Of a stretch of 64,000 bases of DNA, positions 25,036-33,057 are shown in pieces (the stretch's first letter is position 1; the number at the start of each line of letters is the position of its first letter). The notes below the pieces were generated by a model. The model made no database searches, was not told the origin of the DNA, and saw only the letters and a list, made by a program, of their open reading frames with translations. The position numbers and the translations under genes were made by a program. The stretch comes from an uncultured Collinsella sp. (GTDB taxonomy: Bacteria; Actinomycetota; Coriobacteriia; Coriobacteriales; Coriobacteriaceae): positions 62,001 through 126,000 of the forward strand of contig CAUFBM010000005.1 of NCBI GenBank assembly GCA_959023295.1, written 5' to 3'.

Positions 25036-26360
25036 GTTTGCAAACAAGGATTAAGGTGGCCGGCGCGGTCGCGGCGGCAGCGCCTGTTGACGCGGGGCGC
25101 CACCGTGCCGTCAAGCGCCGCACCAAACGCGCCGTGATGGACCGCATGGGCTATGACGAGGTGGCGCGTATCAGCGCATATATCGATCCGGCGCGCGCCC
25201 GCTCGGAATTGCGTCCTGCGGTGGAGGCAGCACTCAACGTGGAGGAGCCGGGCGACCTGGCGACGCCCGAGCGCGAGACCATCATCGACGAGATCTTGGA
25301 TGACGTTGTGGGCCTGGGCCCACTGCAGCCGCTCATCGAGGACGACACCGTCACCGAGATCATGGTCAACGGCTGCCGGTCGGCTTTCTTTGAACGAGGC
25401 GGTGTCTTATATCCCATCGAGCATGCGTTTGAGGATGACGAGCAGATCCGCGTGCTCATCGACCGCATCATCTCGCCGCTGGGCAGGCGCATCGACGAGC
25501 GCAGTCCCATCGTCAACGCACGCCTCAAGACGGGCTATCGCGTCAATGCGGTGATCCCGCCTGTGGCGATCGATGGACCGATCCTCACCATCCGCAAGTT
25601 CTCAGATCGCATCTGTTCATTGGACGAGCTTGTGGGCCTGGGGTCGCTACCGCTTTGGTATGCGCAGCTGCTGTCGTGTGCGGTGTCGCTGCGTCAAGAT
25701 CTGGCGGTTGCAGGTGGCACGGGATCGGGCAAGACCACGCTGCTCAACGCGCTGTCGTGCGAGATATCCACCGGCGAGCGCATCGTGACGATCGAGGACT
25801 CCGCCGAGCTCAAGTTTGCACATCACCCGCATGTGGTTCGCCTGGAGGCACGCGAGGCTTCAATTGAGGGCGAGGGCGCGGTGACAATCCGCGACCTGGT
25901 GACCAACGCTCTGCGTATGCGTCCCGACCGTATTGTGGTGGGCGAGGTGCGCGGTGCGGAATGTTGCGACATGCTACAGGCCATGAACACCGGGCACGAT
26001 GGGTCGCTCACCACGCTTCATGCGGGTACCGAGCAGGAGACCGTGGTGCGTTTGACGCTGCTTGCGCGCTATGGCATCGACCTGCCGAGCGAGCTTATCG
26101 AGGAGCAGATTGCCATGGCGCTCGACGGCATCGTGATGTCCGAGCGCCATGCGGACGGCAGACGTTTCGTGTCCTCCTATTCGGGGGTGCGACGCGGCGC
26201 GTCGGGCGGCGTGGAGCTTGAGCGCTACGTGACGTTCGATGCCGCCACGCGTGCCTGGACGCTCGATCGCGAGCCTCCGTTTATCGCAGAGGGCCTGCGC
26301 TCGGGAACGCTCACGCAAGAGGAGGTGGACGAGTGGAGATCGTTGTGCCCCTCGTCGTAG
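25032..26360 (+). CDS. tadA: Tad pilus motor ATPase TadA/CpaF
   Basis: A 442-residue secretion ATPase of the PilT/VirB11 superfamily that drives pilus extension. It has the N-terminal VGLGPLQPLIEDDTVTEIMV, Walker A AGGTGSGKTT (about residue 235), an Asp box IVTIEDSAEL, Walker B region MRPDRIVVGEVRGAE and His box SLTTLHAG. A basic 30-residue N-terminus precedes it. The ATG overlaps the tadZ stop. It is part of the continuous Tad operon. Confidence 0.94.
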   Translation: MSLQTRIKVAGAVAAAAPVDAGRHRAVKRRTKRAVMDRMGYDEVARISAYIDPARARSELRPAVEAALNVEEPGDLATPERETIIDEILDDVVGLGPLQPLIEDDTVTEIMVNGCRSAFFERGGVLYPIEHAFEDDEQIRVLIDRIISPLGRRIDERSPIVNARLKTGYRVNAVIPPVAIDGPILTIRKFSDRICSLDELVGLGSLPLWYAQLLSCAVSLRQDLAVAGGTGSGKTTLLNALSCEISTGERIVTIEDSAELKFAHHPHVVRLEAREASIEGEGAVTIRDLVTNALRMRPDRIVVGEVRGAECCDMLQAMNTGHDGSLTTLHAGTEQETVVRLTLLARYGIDLPSELIEEQIAMALDGIVMSERHADGRRFVSSYSGVRRGASGGVELERYVTFDAATRAWTLDREPPFIAEGLRSGTLTQEEVDEWRSLCPSS

Positions 26361-27259
26361 GGGGATTGACAGGGCTTTCTGCCGCGGTGGCGTGCGGGGC
26401 GGAGCCTCGTGCGCCGCGCGTGCCGCCGGCGGAGCTGGTCAGCCATACGCTTGAGTCGGTTGCCGAGAAGCTGCCGCGCGAGCTGGTAGATAGCGACCTG
26501 CTAAAAAAGATCGCCCGCTCCTGGGCGGCGCTGGTTCCAGCACATCGCCTTGGCCTTGTCATCGAGGACGCCGAGGCGCGCCTGGCATGCTTGCTGCTGT
26601 CGAGTGGCGTCTGCGGCATTGCCCTGACTGTCGTATCGCTGTCGCCTATCGGCTTTGTCCCGGGACTGCTCGCGCCGTTTGGCGTAGGCGCCGCTCGTGA
26701 CACTTTCAACCGTCGCCGCGAGCAACACGATGTGGAAGAAGCCATGCCCGAGGCCTTTACGGCGCTCTCCATGTCGCTCGCCTCGGGCCATTCGCTGGCT
26801 CAGGGCATGAGGTTTGTGGGAGCTCACGCGCAAGAGCCGGTGCATACCGAGTTTTTGCGCGTGGCGGCGGCGATCGACTGCGGCGTCTCGGCGACTGATG
26901 CGCTGGATGACCTACTCGCTCGCATCGATGCCCCCGGCCTTTCGTTTGTCACTTTGGCGCTCAAGGTGTCGCAGCGAACCGGTGCCCCGCTTGCCGACCT
27001 GTTATCCGAGGCGTCGAGCATGGTGGGGGAGCGCATTGAGCTCAAGCGCCGCTTGGACGTCAAGACATCGCAGGCTCGTATGTCGGCACACATGGTCTCG
27101 GCGATGCCGGCGGGTATGTGCGCGGTGCTGGCGCTGCTTTCGGCCGACTTTCGCCGCGGCCTTGCAACGCCGGCGGGTGCCGGTGCCGTGGTGCTGGGCC
27201 TTGCCCTCAACGCCGTCGCCCTGGTGGTCATCCGACGCATTATGCGGGTGGAGCTATGA
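26333..27259 (+). CDS. tadB: Tad pilus membrane platform protein TadB
   Basis: A 308-residue type II secretion F-domain protein. Membrane segments lie near residues 5-20, 85-120 and 255-305; the T2SSF domain (about 130-255) includes FTALSMSLASGHSLAQGMRF and VSQRTGAPLADLLSEASSM. With TadC it forms the inner membrane platform. The GTG start lies inside the end of tadA (28-base overlap). Confidence 0.9.
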   Translation: MEIVVPLVVGGLTGLSAAVACGAEPRAPRVPPAELVSHTLESVAEKLPRELVDSDLLKKIARSWAALVPAHRLGLVIEDAEARLACLLLSSGVCGIALTVVSLSPIGFVPGLLAPFGVGAARDTFNRRREQHDVEEAMPEAFTALSMSLASGHSLAQGMRFVGAHAQEPVHTEFLRVAAAIDCGVSATDALDDLLARIDAPGLSFVTLALKVSQRTGAPLADLLSEASSMVGERIELKRRLDVKTSQARMSAHMVSAMPAGMCAVLALLSADFRRGLATPAGAGAVVLGLALNAVALVVIRRIMRVEL

Positions 27260-27897
27260 GCGCCCTGGTCGGGGTCGCGGCGTGCCTGTGCGCGTTCAGC
27301 GTGTTTATCGTGACGGGGCTCAATCGTGCGGACGCACACGAGATCGCCCAGGCCTGCAAACACGAGGCGCTGCTGGTTGTTGCGGCCGCCCAATCGGTGA
27401 CCGATGCCCTGGCAGCACGGTTGAAAGGCATGCTCGGCACGGGTGGTACGGCGCAGGTGTCGCTCGGCGAGGTGTCCGAGATGATCGACGTGGTGCGTCT
27501 GGGACTTTCGGCTGGCCTTTCGTTCGATGCGGCACTTGAGGTTTTTTGCGCCAATCGCCGATCGACGTTGGCGCTCCGCCTTGAGCGAGCCTGCATGGCG
27601 TGGCAGGTGGGCGTGGGGACGCGCGAGGACGAGCTCCTGGCGGCCGCGCGCGACCTGGATGTGCGGGCGCTCGAGACCTTTGCCATCACAGCGGGGCAGG
27701 CGCTTGCCCTCGGTGCCCCGCTTGCCGAGACGCTTGCGGCTCAAAGTCGTGAGATTCGCGCGGCCCATCGCGCTGCAGTCGAGCGCGAGATCGAGCGCGC
27801 GCCGGTCAAGCTGCTGATTCCCACCGGCACGCTCATCTTGCCGGCGTTGCTTCTGTCCATATTGGGCCCGCTGCTGGGAGCAGGCGGGATGATGTAG
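27256..27897 (+). CDS. tadC: Tad pilus membrane platform protein TadC
   Basis: A 213-residue T2SSF-domain partner of TadB, shorter than usual (about 280-300 in many bacteria). An N-terminal membrane segment (about 2-22), the domain stretch DVVRLGLSAGLSFDAALEVF (about 78-97), QALALGAPLAETLAAQ and a C-terminal membrane segment (about 190-210) are present. The ATG at 27256 overlaps the tadB stop (ATGA), so I reject the longer frame that starts at 27118. Confidence 0.85.
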   Translation: MSALVGVAACLCAFSVFIVTGLNRADAHEIAQACKHEALLVVAAAQSVTDALAARLKGMLGTGGTAQVSLGEVSEMIDVVRLGLSAGLSFDAALEVFCANRRSTLALRLERACMAWQVGVGTREDELLAAARDLDVRALETFAITAGQALALGAPLAETLAAQSREIRAAHRAAVEREIERAPVKLLIPTGTLILPALLLSILGPLLGAGGMM

Positions 27898-27907
27898 GGA
27901 GGAATAC

Positions 27908-28141
27908 ATGAATACGATGACTGACGTTGCTGGCAAGGTCTGGAGCTGGGCGTTTTGCCAGCCAATTCACGCTCGCCAGCGTACCGAGGAACTGCTGCGG
28001 GAGGAGAGTGCGCAGGGCACCACCGAGTACGCCATCCTGGTCGGTGTGCTCGTGGTGATCGCCATCATTGCCATCGTCGCATTTAAGGGCAAGGTCCAAG
28101 ATCTATGGAGCGCTATCAGCGAGGGCATCAACAGCCTGTAG
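27908..28141 (+). CDS. flp: Flp-family class IVb pilin
   Basis: A 77-residue prepilin. A long leader (about 38 residues) ends in EESAQG, then TTEYAILVGVLVVIAIIAIV, the Flp signature with Glu and Tyr at the start of a single hydrophobic helix. It would be processed at the Gly by a TadV-type peptidase, which is not encoded in this window, and polymerised into the pilus. GGGAGGAATAC precedes the ATG. Confidence 0.88.
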   Translation: MNTMTDVAGKVWSWAFCQPIHARQRTEELLREESAQGTTEYAILVGVLVVIAIIAIVAFKGKVQDLWSAISEGINSL

Positions 28142-28668
28142 GGGGCGCCCGTCCCGTCGGCGCGTTGCTGGTGCTCGCCTGTGCGGTCGTGGCGGTGGCA
28201 GTGGCGGTTTGGGGACTTAACGCGGCACGGCAACAACGTTTGGAGGTTGCCGCGGATGTGGGTTCGGGTTCGGCTGCGACGTCTCAAAAAGACGACGCGC
28301 GAGACGTGGACGATGCGAATGCCGCCGTCACGGCGCAAACGTTCTTGCAGACACTCGACAAGCGAGCGGGCGCTGCAACGGGTTCATCTGCAAACAATGC
28401 CGTTGCTGTTCGTCTCGCATGGTCCGAGTGCCGACCGATGACCGAAGCGGCGGCGGATATGCTGCGTGCCTATCGCGAGGTGCCCACGGCGCAACTTGCT
28501 CTGAGCGGCTATCTCGACATCAAGGGCAACGTGTGGGGCGCCATCGTGCGTGACGGACGCGGCTGGGTCGATATGGTGACGGTTGCCGCGGATGCTGGTG
28601 ATACTTCGTGTCGCCTGCGCGTGGTCCGCCTGAGCCCGCAGGCATCGAACTCAAAGGAGGGGTCGTGA
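28105..28668 (+). CDS. Membrane-anchored protein of the Tad locus, function unknown
   Basis: A 187-residue protein with one hydrophobic segment (about residues 18-39, VGALLVLACAVVAVAVAVWG) and an exported C-terminal domain containing two Cys. It overlaps the end of the pilin gene by 36 bases and has no good ribosome-binding site, so translation is probably coupled. The position suggests a pilus accessory or assembly protein. I recognise no family. Confidence 0.65.
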   Translation: MERYQRGHQQPVGGARPVGALLVLACAVVAVAVAVWGLNAARQQRLEVAADVGSGSAATSQKDDARDVDDANAAVTAQTFLQTLDKRAGAATGSSANNAVAVRLAWSECRPMTEAAADMLRAYREVPTAQLALSGYLDIKGNVWGAIVRDGRGWVDMVTVAADAGDTSCRLRVVRLSPQASNSKEGS

Positions 28669-28669
28669 A

Positions 28670-28888
28670 ATGCATGATGTCCTGCGCGAGGAATCTGCCC
28701 AGGCGACGTTCGAATACGCCATCGTCACGGTGGCGCTGCTTTGCATCGTGCTGGCGATCGCGGGGCTTTGGCGTGCCGGTGCCGACGGGCGCTTGGCGGC
28801 GCTGGTCGAGCGGGCGGCGTCTCACGGCGTCACTTCGACATCGGTTGTCGACGCTGCTGCGGGTGCTAAGGACATCGCGCTGTATTGA
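28670..28888 (+). CDS. Small pilin-like protein of the Tad locus
   Basis: A 72-residue protein with a short leader (MHDVLREESAQA) followed by TFEYAIVTVALLCIVLAIAG, the Flp/pseudopilin layout with Glu and Tyr before the hydrophobic helix. A perfect AAGGAGG lies ten bases before the ATG. It could be a minor pilin. The shared leader motif REESAQ with Flp suggests a common processing enzyme. Confidence 0.75.
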   Translation: MHDVLREESAQATFEYAIVTVALLCIVLAIAGLWRAGADGRLAALVERAASHGVTSTSVVDAAAGAKDIALY

Positions 28889-28892
28889 TGTC

Positions 28893-29363
28893 GTGCGCGA
28901 GGACCGGGCGCAGTCTACGGTCGAGGCGGCATTCCTGCTGCCGACGTTTCTGACGCTCGTCCTGTTGGCGCTGCAGCCGGTGTGCCTGCTCTATACACGC
29001 GCGGTCATGGAGTCTGCCGCCGCCGAGACCGCGCGGCTCATGACCACGACGACGGTGGGGGATGACGAGGACCTTAAGGAGTTCGCCCGCCGCCGTCTTG
29101 CCGCGGTTCCCGACGTTTCGATTTTTCATGCCGGCGGGCCCCTGTCGTGGGATATCGAGCTTGGTCGGGCCGATGCGGGCGGCGTCTCGTCCGTTTCCGT
29201 TACCGGCGAGGTTAAACCGCTGCCTGTGATTGGCGCGTTTGCGCAGGCTATGGGTAGCGCAGGCCAAAACGGCTATGTCGAGCTTAAGGTCGACGTCTCG
29301 TATCGATCGCGTCCCGAGTGGCTGGAGGGAGATTATGATTCATGGATTGCTGCATGGGATTAA
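28893..29363 (+). CDS. TadE-like pseudopilin
   Basis: A 156-residue protein. The N-terminus REDRAQSTVEAAFLLPTFLT is the TadE/TadF signature: an acidic leader, then Val-Glu and a hydrophobic helix. I take GTG at 28893 as the start; it lies five bases after the stop of the previous gene, so re-initiation is likely. The remaining domain is extracytoplasmic. Upstream in-frame sequence is a shadow of the preceding gene. Confidence 0.8.
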   Translation: MREDRAQSTVEAAFLLPTFLTLVLLALQPVCLLYTRAVMESAAAETARLMTTTTVGDDEDLKEFARRRLAAVPDVSIFHAGGPLSWDIELGRADAGGVSSVSVTGEVKPLPVIGAFAQAMGSAGQNGYVELKVDVSYRSRPEWLEGDYDSWIAAWD

Positions 29364-31500
29364 GCGCTGCCTGTTGAAGGTGACGAGGGGGCTTGCGTGC
29401 CGTTGCCGACCGCGTGCTCGCTGCAAGCGAGGCGGCTTTATGGGTCGAGCCGGGATCGACCTGTTTATCGAAGACGGTGCCTATACCACGCTCTCCTCTG
29501 CGGTGGTCATCTTGGTGGTGCTCACGCTGCTGTTTTCGTCGACGGCGGCGATATGGAGCATGTCGCGCGCGGGGGACACCCAGGTGGCTGCCGATAGCGG
29601 CGCGCTGGCAGGCGCCAATGTGGTGTCGTCCTACCATACGGCTGCGACGGTGGTGGATGCGAGCATTTTGAGTTTGGGCCTGGCGGGGTTTGCCACGATC
29701 GGCACCGGCTTGGTCGCCATCCTTATTCCGGGTGCCGAGCTTGCCGCGGGCGATATGGTCGACACAGGAATTGAGATCATTAAAACGCGCAATAAGTTTG
29801 CCAAGAGTGCATCTGAGGGCCTGCAGAAAATTGAGACGGCTCTACCGTATCTTGTTGCCGCGCGAGCTACGCAGGCCGTGTCGGCGCAGGATACCGAGGG
29901 TGTGACCTATACCGGTACAGCGCTTGCCGTGCCCAGGACGTCCGAGTCGGATTTCGTTGCGCTCGAGGGGTCAGAAATCTCGACCGATGCGATTAAAGAC
30001 ACATCGGAAGATTTGGAGCGCGCAGCCGAGGAGCTGCAGAAAGCTTCGAAAGAGACGGCGAAGGCCAAAGACCGTGCCTGGCTTGCTGACTGCGGTGGCT
30101 CGGATAAAGGTTCGGTCGGCAGCTGTTCGTGTATGTGGGAACGCGCGAAAAGTTTGGCAAAGCTTTCAGATATTGAGAATCTGCACTATGCCTCGAGCGT
30201 CACTTGGGAGCCGCAAGTGGCACTCGATCGCGCGAAGGCTTACTACCGCTCGCGTCTTGCAAGTGAGGCGCCTCAGGGTTCAAGTGTCGAGATGAAGGCG
30301 GAGTCCGCCGCGCGTAAGGCGTTTTACACCTATGCGAGCACAGAGGTCAATCGCGCATATATAACTGAAGATGGGGACAAAGTCACTTCCTATATCCCGC
30401 TGTTGCCGCGCAACACCGACGAGGTGCGAGCGACGGAACTCTATACCGATGCGGTGTGGCCAACCAGTGCCAACGATGGCAAGGCGTATCTGCATTACGG
30501 AACGAGTTGCCCCAACTATAAGAAGGGGGCGCCAGGCGGGCTAGCCTCGGTCGCTGCTTATGACGGGCAGGACAAATGCGACAGATGCCATTTTGGTGTT
30601 TCGTCGCTCGGCGCCGTTGCGGCTCCTTCGACTTCTATCGAAAACGGCTTTGAGTATCACTTCGACAAGTTCAAAGACGCCATGGAAGACTATGTCGACT
30701 GCCGCAACAAAGAGCTCGAGCTCGAGCGTCAGACCGAGGACGAGGCCGATCGCGCGGGCAACGCGTTTGACCAAGCTATCAAGGCACTTTCGGGCGAGCG
30801 CCCGCGTATCGCTCCGCCCGGTCGCAACGGCGTGGTCGCCTTTGCGGTTTCGGGTGCCATCTCTAGTCCCGATGAACTCAACTCCTCGTTTAACACGGCT
30901 GTCAGGCTTGGCGATCGCGGTGCAATTTCTGCTGCAGTGCTGGCGCCCGATGATGCGACGGCGCAGAACAACGTTCTCTCGCGGTTTTTCTCGACGCTGG
31001 AGGAACGCTCGAGCGGCGTTGCCGGCGTACTCGATGGCGTCATGGATGTTTGGGGACGGCTGCTTGTGGGATACGGGGATATCCAGGGCTCGGCCGACGA
31101 ACTTATGGACGAGATGATCAAAGGCCTAGGAGGGGGCAGCGGCGCGTTGGGTTCCATCGCCTCGTGGCTCGGCGATACCGTTTCGGCATCCGTGGCAGCC
31201 TTGGGCTTAGAGCCGTGCGACCTGCGTCTGCGAAAGCCGGTGCTGACCGACACCGCCAACGTCATCAAGAGTCCGGGGTCTGACATTACAGGTCTCTCTA
31301 AAGTGCAAGACAAGCTGCGAAGTATCCCGCTGGGCGTGACCGACCCCAAGGCGCTTTGCGAAGCGCTGGAATATCAAGTCGAGCGCACCATCAGCGGCAC
31401 GGTGTTTACGCTTGCGGAGATTCCGCTGCCCGGCGGCGGCTCCATCCCGCTTACCGTCGATGTTGCCACGCTGGTGGGTGCCCTGGGCGGTGGGTCGTAA
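29335..31500 (+). CDS. Large TadG-like pilus-associated protein
   Basis: A 721-residue protein starting at ATG 29335 after GGAGGG, overlapping the TadE-like gene by 29 bases. One membrane segment (about residues 50-73, SSAVVILVVLTLLFSSTAAIW) is followed by AGDTQVAADSGALAGANVV, typical of TadG/Flp-associated proteins, and a second hydrophobic patch (about 105-135). The exported body has several Cys clusters (CSCMW, CDRCHFG) that could form disulfides, plus long helical stretches. It may be a pilus-tip or surface adhesin-like component. Confidence 0.75.
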   Translation: MIHGLLHGIKRCLLKVTRGLACRCRPRARCKRGGFMGRAGIDLFIEDGAYTTLSSAVVILVVLTLLFSSTAAIWSMSRAGDTQVAADSGALAGANVVSSYHTAATVVDASILSLGLAGFATIGTGLVAILIPGAELAAGDMVDTGIEIIKTRNKFAKSASEGLQKIETALPYLVAARATQAVSAQDTEGVTYTGTALAVPRTSESDFVALEGSEISTDAIKDTSEDLERAAEELQKASKETAKAKDRAWLADCGGSDKGSVGSCSCMWERAKSLAKLSDIENLHYASSVTWEPQVALDRAKAYYRSRLASEAPQGSSVEMKAESAARKAFYTYASTEVNRAYITEDGDKVTSYIPLLPRNTDEVRATELYTDAVWPTSANDGKAYLHYGTSCPNYKKGAPGGLASVAAYDGQDKCDRCHFGVSSLGAVAAPSTSIENGFEYHFDKFKDAMEDYVDCRNKELELERQTEDEADRAGNAFDQAIKALSGERPRIAPPGRNGVVAFAVSGAISSPDELNSSFNTAVRLGDRGAISAAVLAPDDATAQNNVLSRFFSTLEERSSGVAGVLDGVMDVWGRLLVGYGDIQGSADELMDEMIKGLGGGSGALGSIASWLGDTVSASVAALGLEPCDLRLRKPVLTDTANVIKSPGSDITGLSKVQDKLRSIPLGVTDPKALCEALEYQVERTISGTVFTLAEIPLPGGGSIPLTVDVATLVGALGGGS

Positions 31501-31976
31501 TGGGTATCCGCAAGCGCCTGCGCGAGGAGCGCGCCCAGGCGACGGTCGAGATGGCCGTGGTCACGCCCATCCTGCTGGTTCTGGCGCTTATCGTGTACAA
31601 CGTCATGGTCTTTGCCGGTGCGGTCGCACGCTTCGACCGCGTGGTGCCCGATATCGTGCTGGCGCACGCCGTGGCTCCGAGCGGGGAGGGAGACGACAGC
31701 TCCATCGATGCCTCCGCGACCGTTCAGGCTCAGATCCAACATGCCATGGAAGGCTATGACTTGCAGATCGAGGTCTCGAGCGAGCAGGGTACGACGACAT
31801 CGGATGGCGGCCTGCTTTCGTTTTCCGGCACGTTTAGGACCTATACTTGCACCATGCGCTACGAGCCGTGGCCGAGCTCGTTCAGCATCGCCGGCGTTTC
31901 GCTGGGGGCACCGGCACAGCTGTCGCACGAGCGTGCGGTGACGGTCGATCCGTGGCGTCCGGGGGTGGTCACATGA
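31500..31976 (+). CDS. TadE-like pseudopilin, second copy
   Basis: A 158-residue protein starting at the TAATG junction with the previous gene. REERAQATVEMAVVTPILLV matches the TadE signature, followed by an exported domain with a single Cys. It is a paralogue-like partner of the gene at 28893 and probably forms a minor pilin complex. Confidence 0.8.
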   Translation: MGIRKRLREERAQATVEMAVVTPILLVLALIVYNVMVFAGAVARFDRVVPDIVLAHAVAPSGEGDDSSIDASATVQAQIQHAMEGYDLQIEVSSEQGTTTSDGGLLSFSGTFRTYTCTMRYEPWPSSFSIAGVSLGAPAQLSHERAVTVDPWRPGVVT

Positions 31977-32332
31977 CCGCGGTCTCATCCTATATTGCCT
32001 ACGCGCGGGCGCTCGAAAGGCTGGGTTGGACGCCTGCCGAGTTTGTGGTGGCGGAGTCGTTTGCCGTGCGTCTGCGCGGCATGCTGGGGCGGTCGCCGAT
32101 TGCCGCAAACGGGTTGCCGCTCGTCATGGCGTTCCCACGCTGCTCTTCGGTCCACACCTGCTTTATGGCCTATCCCATCGACATTGGCTTTATCGACCGT
32201 AACGGCAATATCCTCGCATGCTACGAAAACGTCCGCTCTTGGCGCATGTGTTCCTGCCCCGGTGCCTGGGCAGTACTGGAGCGTCCTTCAATTCTTGTAT
32301 CGCCCACTGTCTTGCAACGAGTGCCGGCTTGA
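31973..32332 (+). CDS. DUF192 family protein
   Basis: A 119-residue protein matching DUF192: AESFAVRLRGMLGRSP (about residue 26), then CFMAYPIDIGFIDRNGNIL (about 64-82). Such small proteins often lie in Tad loci or beside secretion genes; their biochemical role is not settled. It overlaps the preceding gene by ATGA and ends the Tad operon. Several Cys (SSVHTC, CSC) are notable. Confidence 0.82.
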   Translation: MTAVSSYIAYARALERLGWTPAEFVVAESFAVRLRGMLGRSPIAANGLPLVMAFPRCSSVHTCFMAYPIDIGFIDRNGNILACYENVRSWRMCSCPGAWAVLERPSILVSPTVLQRVPA

Positions 32333-32419
32333 AGGCCCTGAGCGAAAAACTTCTTGAGGCGGGTTGATGTCTCTAACGTGCTGTTCTCTAGGGTCGGACT
32401 TATGGCTGGCGCCGTGCTC

Positions 32420-32470
32420 AAAAACTTTTTTCAAATTCTCGGTTGACCGGAGCTCGTCCTTGGTTATACT
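32420..32470 (+). promoter_or_regulatory. Promoter of tRNA-Phe
   Basis: -35 TTGACC (32443-32448), a 16-bp spacer and -10 TATACT (32465-32470). Upstream is ACTTTTTTCAAATTCTCGG, an AT-rich element shared in form with the other tRNA promoters in the window. Confidence 0.75.
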
Positions 32471-32502
32471 AATCAAGCCTTGAAACAAGGCACACCTCAA
32501 AT

Positions 32503-32557
<55 letters not shown>

Positions 32558-32577
<20 letters not shown>

Positions 32578-32810
32578 TTGAATTGACGAGGACCTCTGCA
32601 AAGGGGTCCTTTTCTTTTATGTAGCCCATGCACGGAATCGAACCCCGTGAGGGCGCGGAGCTGAGGAAACGCGATAGCGTTTGCCAGCGTAGCTCGCAAG
32701 GCGCGCAAGTGCCGCAGCGGTCCGTCCGCGCAGCGCGCGGACGCGATTCCCTTCCCCGCCACCTTGAATTGACTAGGACCTCTGCAAAGGGGTCCTTTTC
32801 TTTTATGTAG
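32558..32810 (+). repeat. tRNA-Phe trailer composite repeat
   Basis: A 67-bp direct repeat (32558-32624 and 32744-32810, one mismatch, period 186) holds the tRNA 3' end plus a terminator hairpin AGGACC/GGTCCT with T-run. Between the copies lie an inverted T-arm-like sequence GGAATCGAACCCC (32633-32645), hairpin AAACGC-GATA-GCGTTT (32667-32682) and hairpin GTCCGCGC-AGC-GCGCGGAC (32724-32742). The same architecture follows tRNA-Leu and tRNA-Arg. Confidence 0.8.
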
Positions 32811-32952
32811 GGTTCTGCGGAAAATGCATTCCGTTATTGAACGAGAAAGCGGGATGCGCTTTCCGGCGCTTACTTCCGACGTGTGTGCACATCTCGGCGC
32901 ACCAGCTCGTATCCGCCCGCCCCAGACATTCCTCCCGCTTTTGCGCCACTTT

Positions 32953-32992
32953 ACAGACCGTTCGGTCGTCTGTCCGCGCGCGCGGGTATACT
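32953..32992 (+). promoter_or_regulatory. Promoter with TetR-type dyad before the GH5-like gene
   Basis: A 21-bp dyad (32953-32973) has arms ACAGAC and GTCTGT around GACCG-TT-CGGTC-like sequence. It overlaps the -35 region of a promoter whose -10 is TATACT (32987-32992). The form resembles TetR-family operators; no regulator gene is adjacent. Confidence 0.45.
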
Positions 32993-33057
32993 CAAAACGA
33001 TACTTTTCCTATGCAATACGATGCAGGCTCGGCCTGCACGATCCGAAGGGGGCAGTG

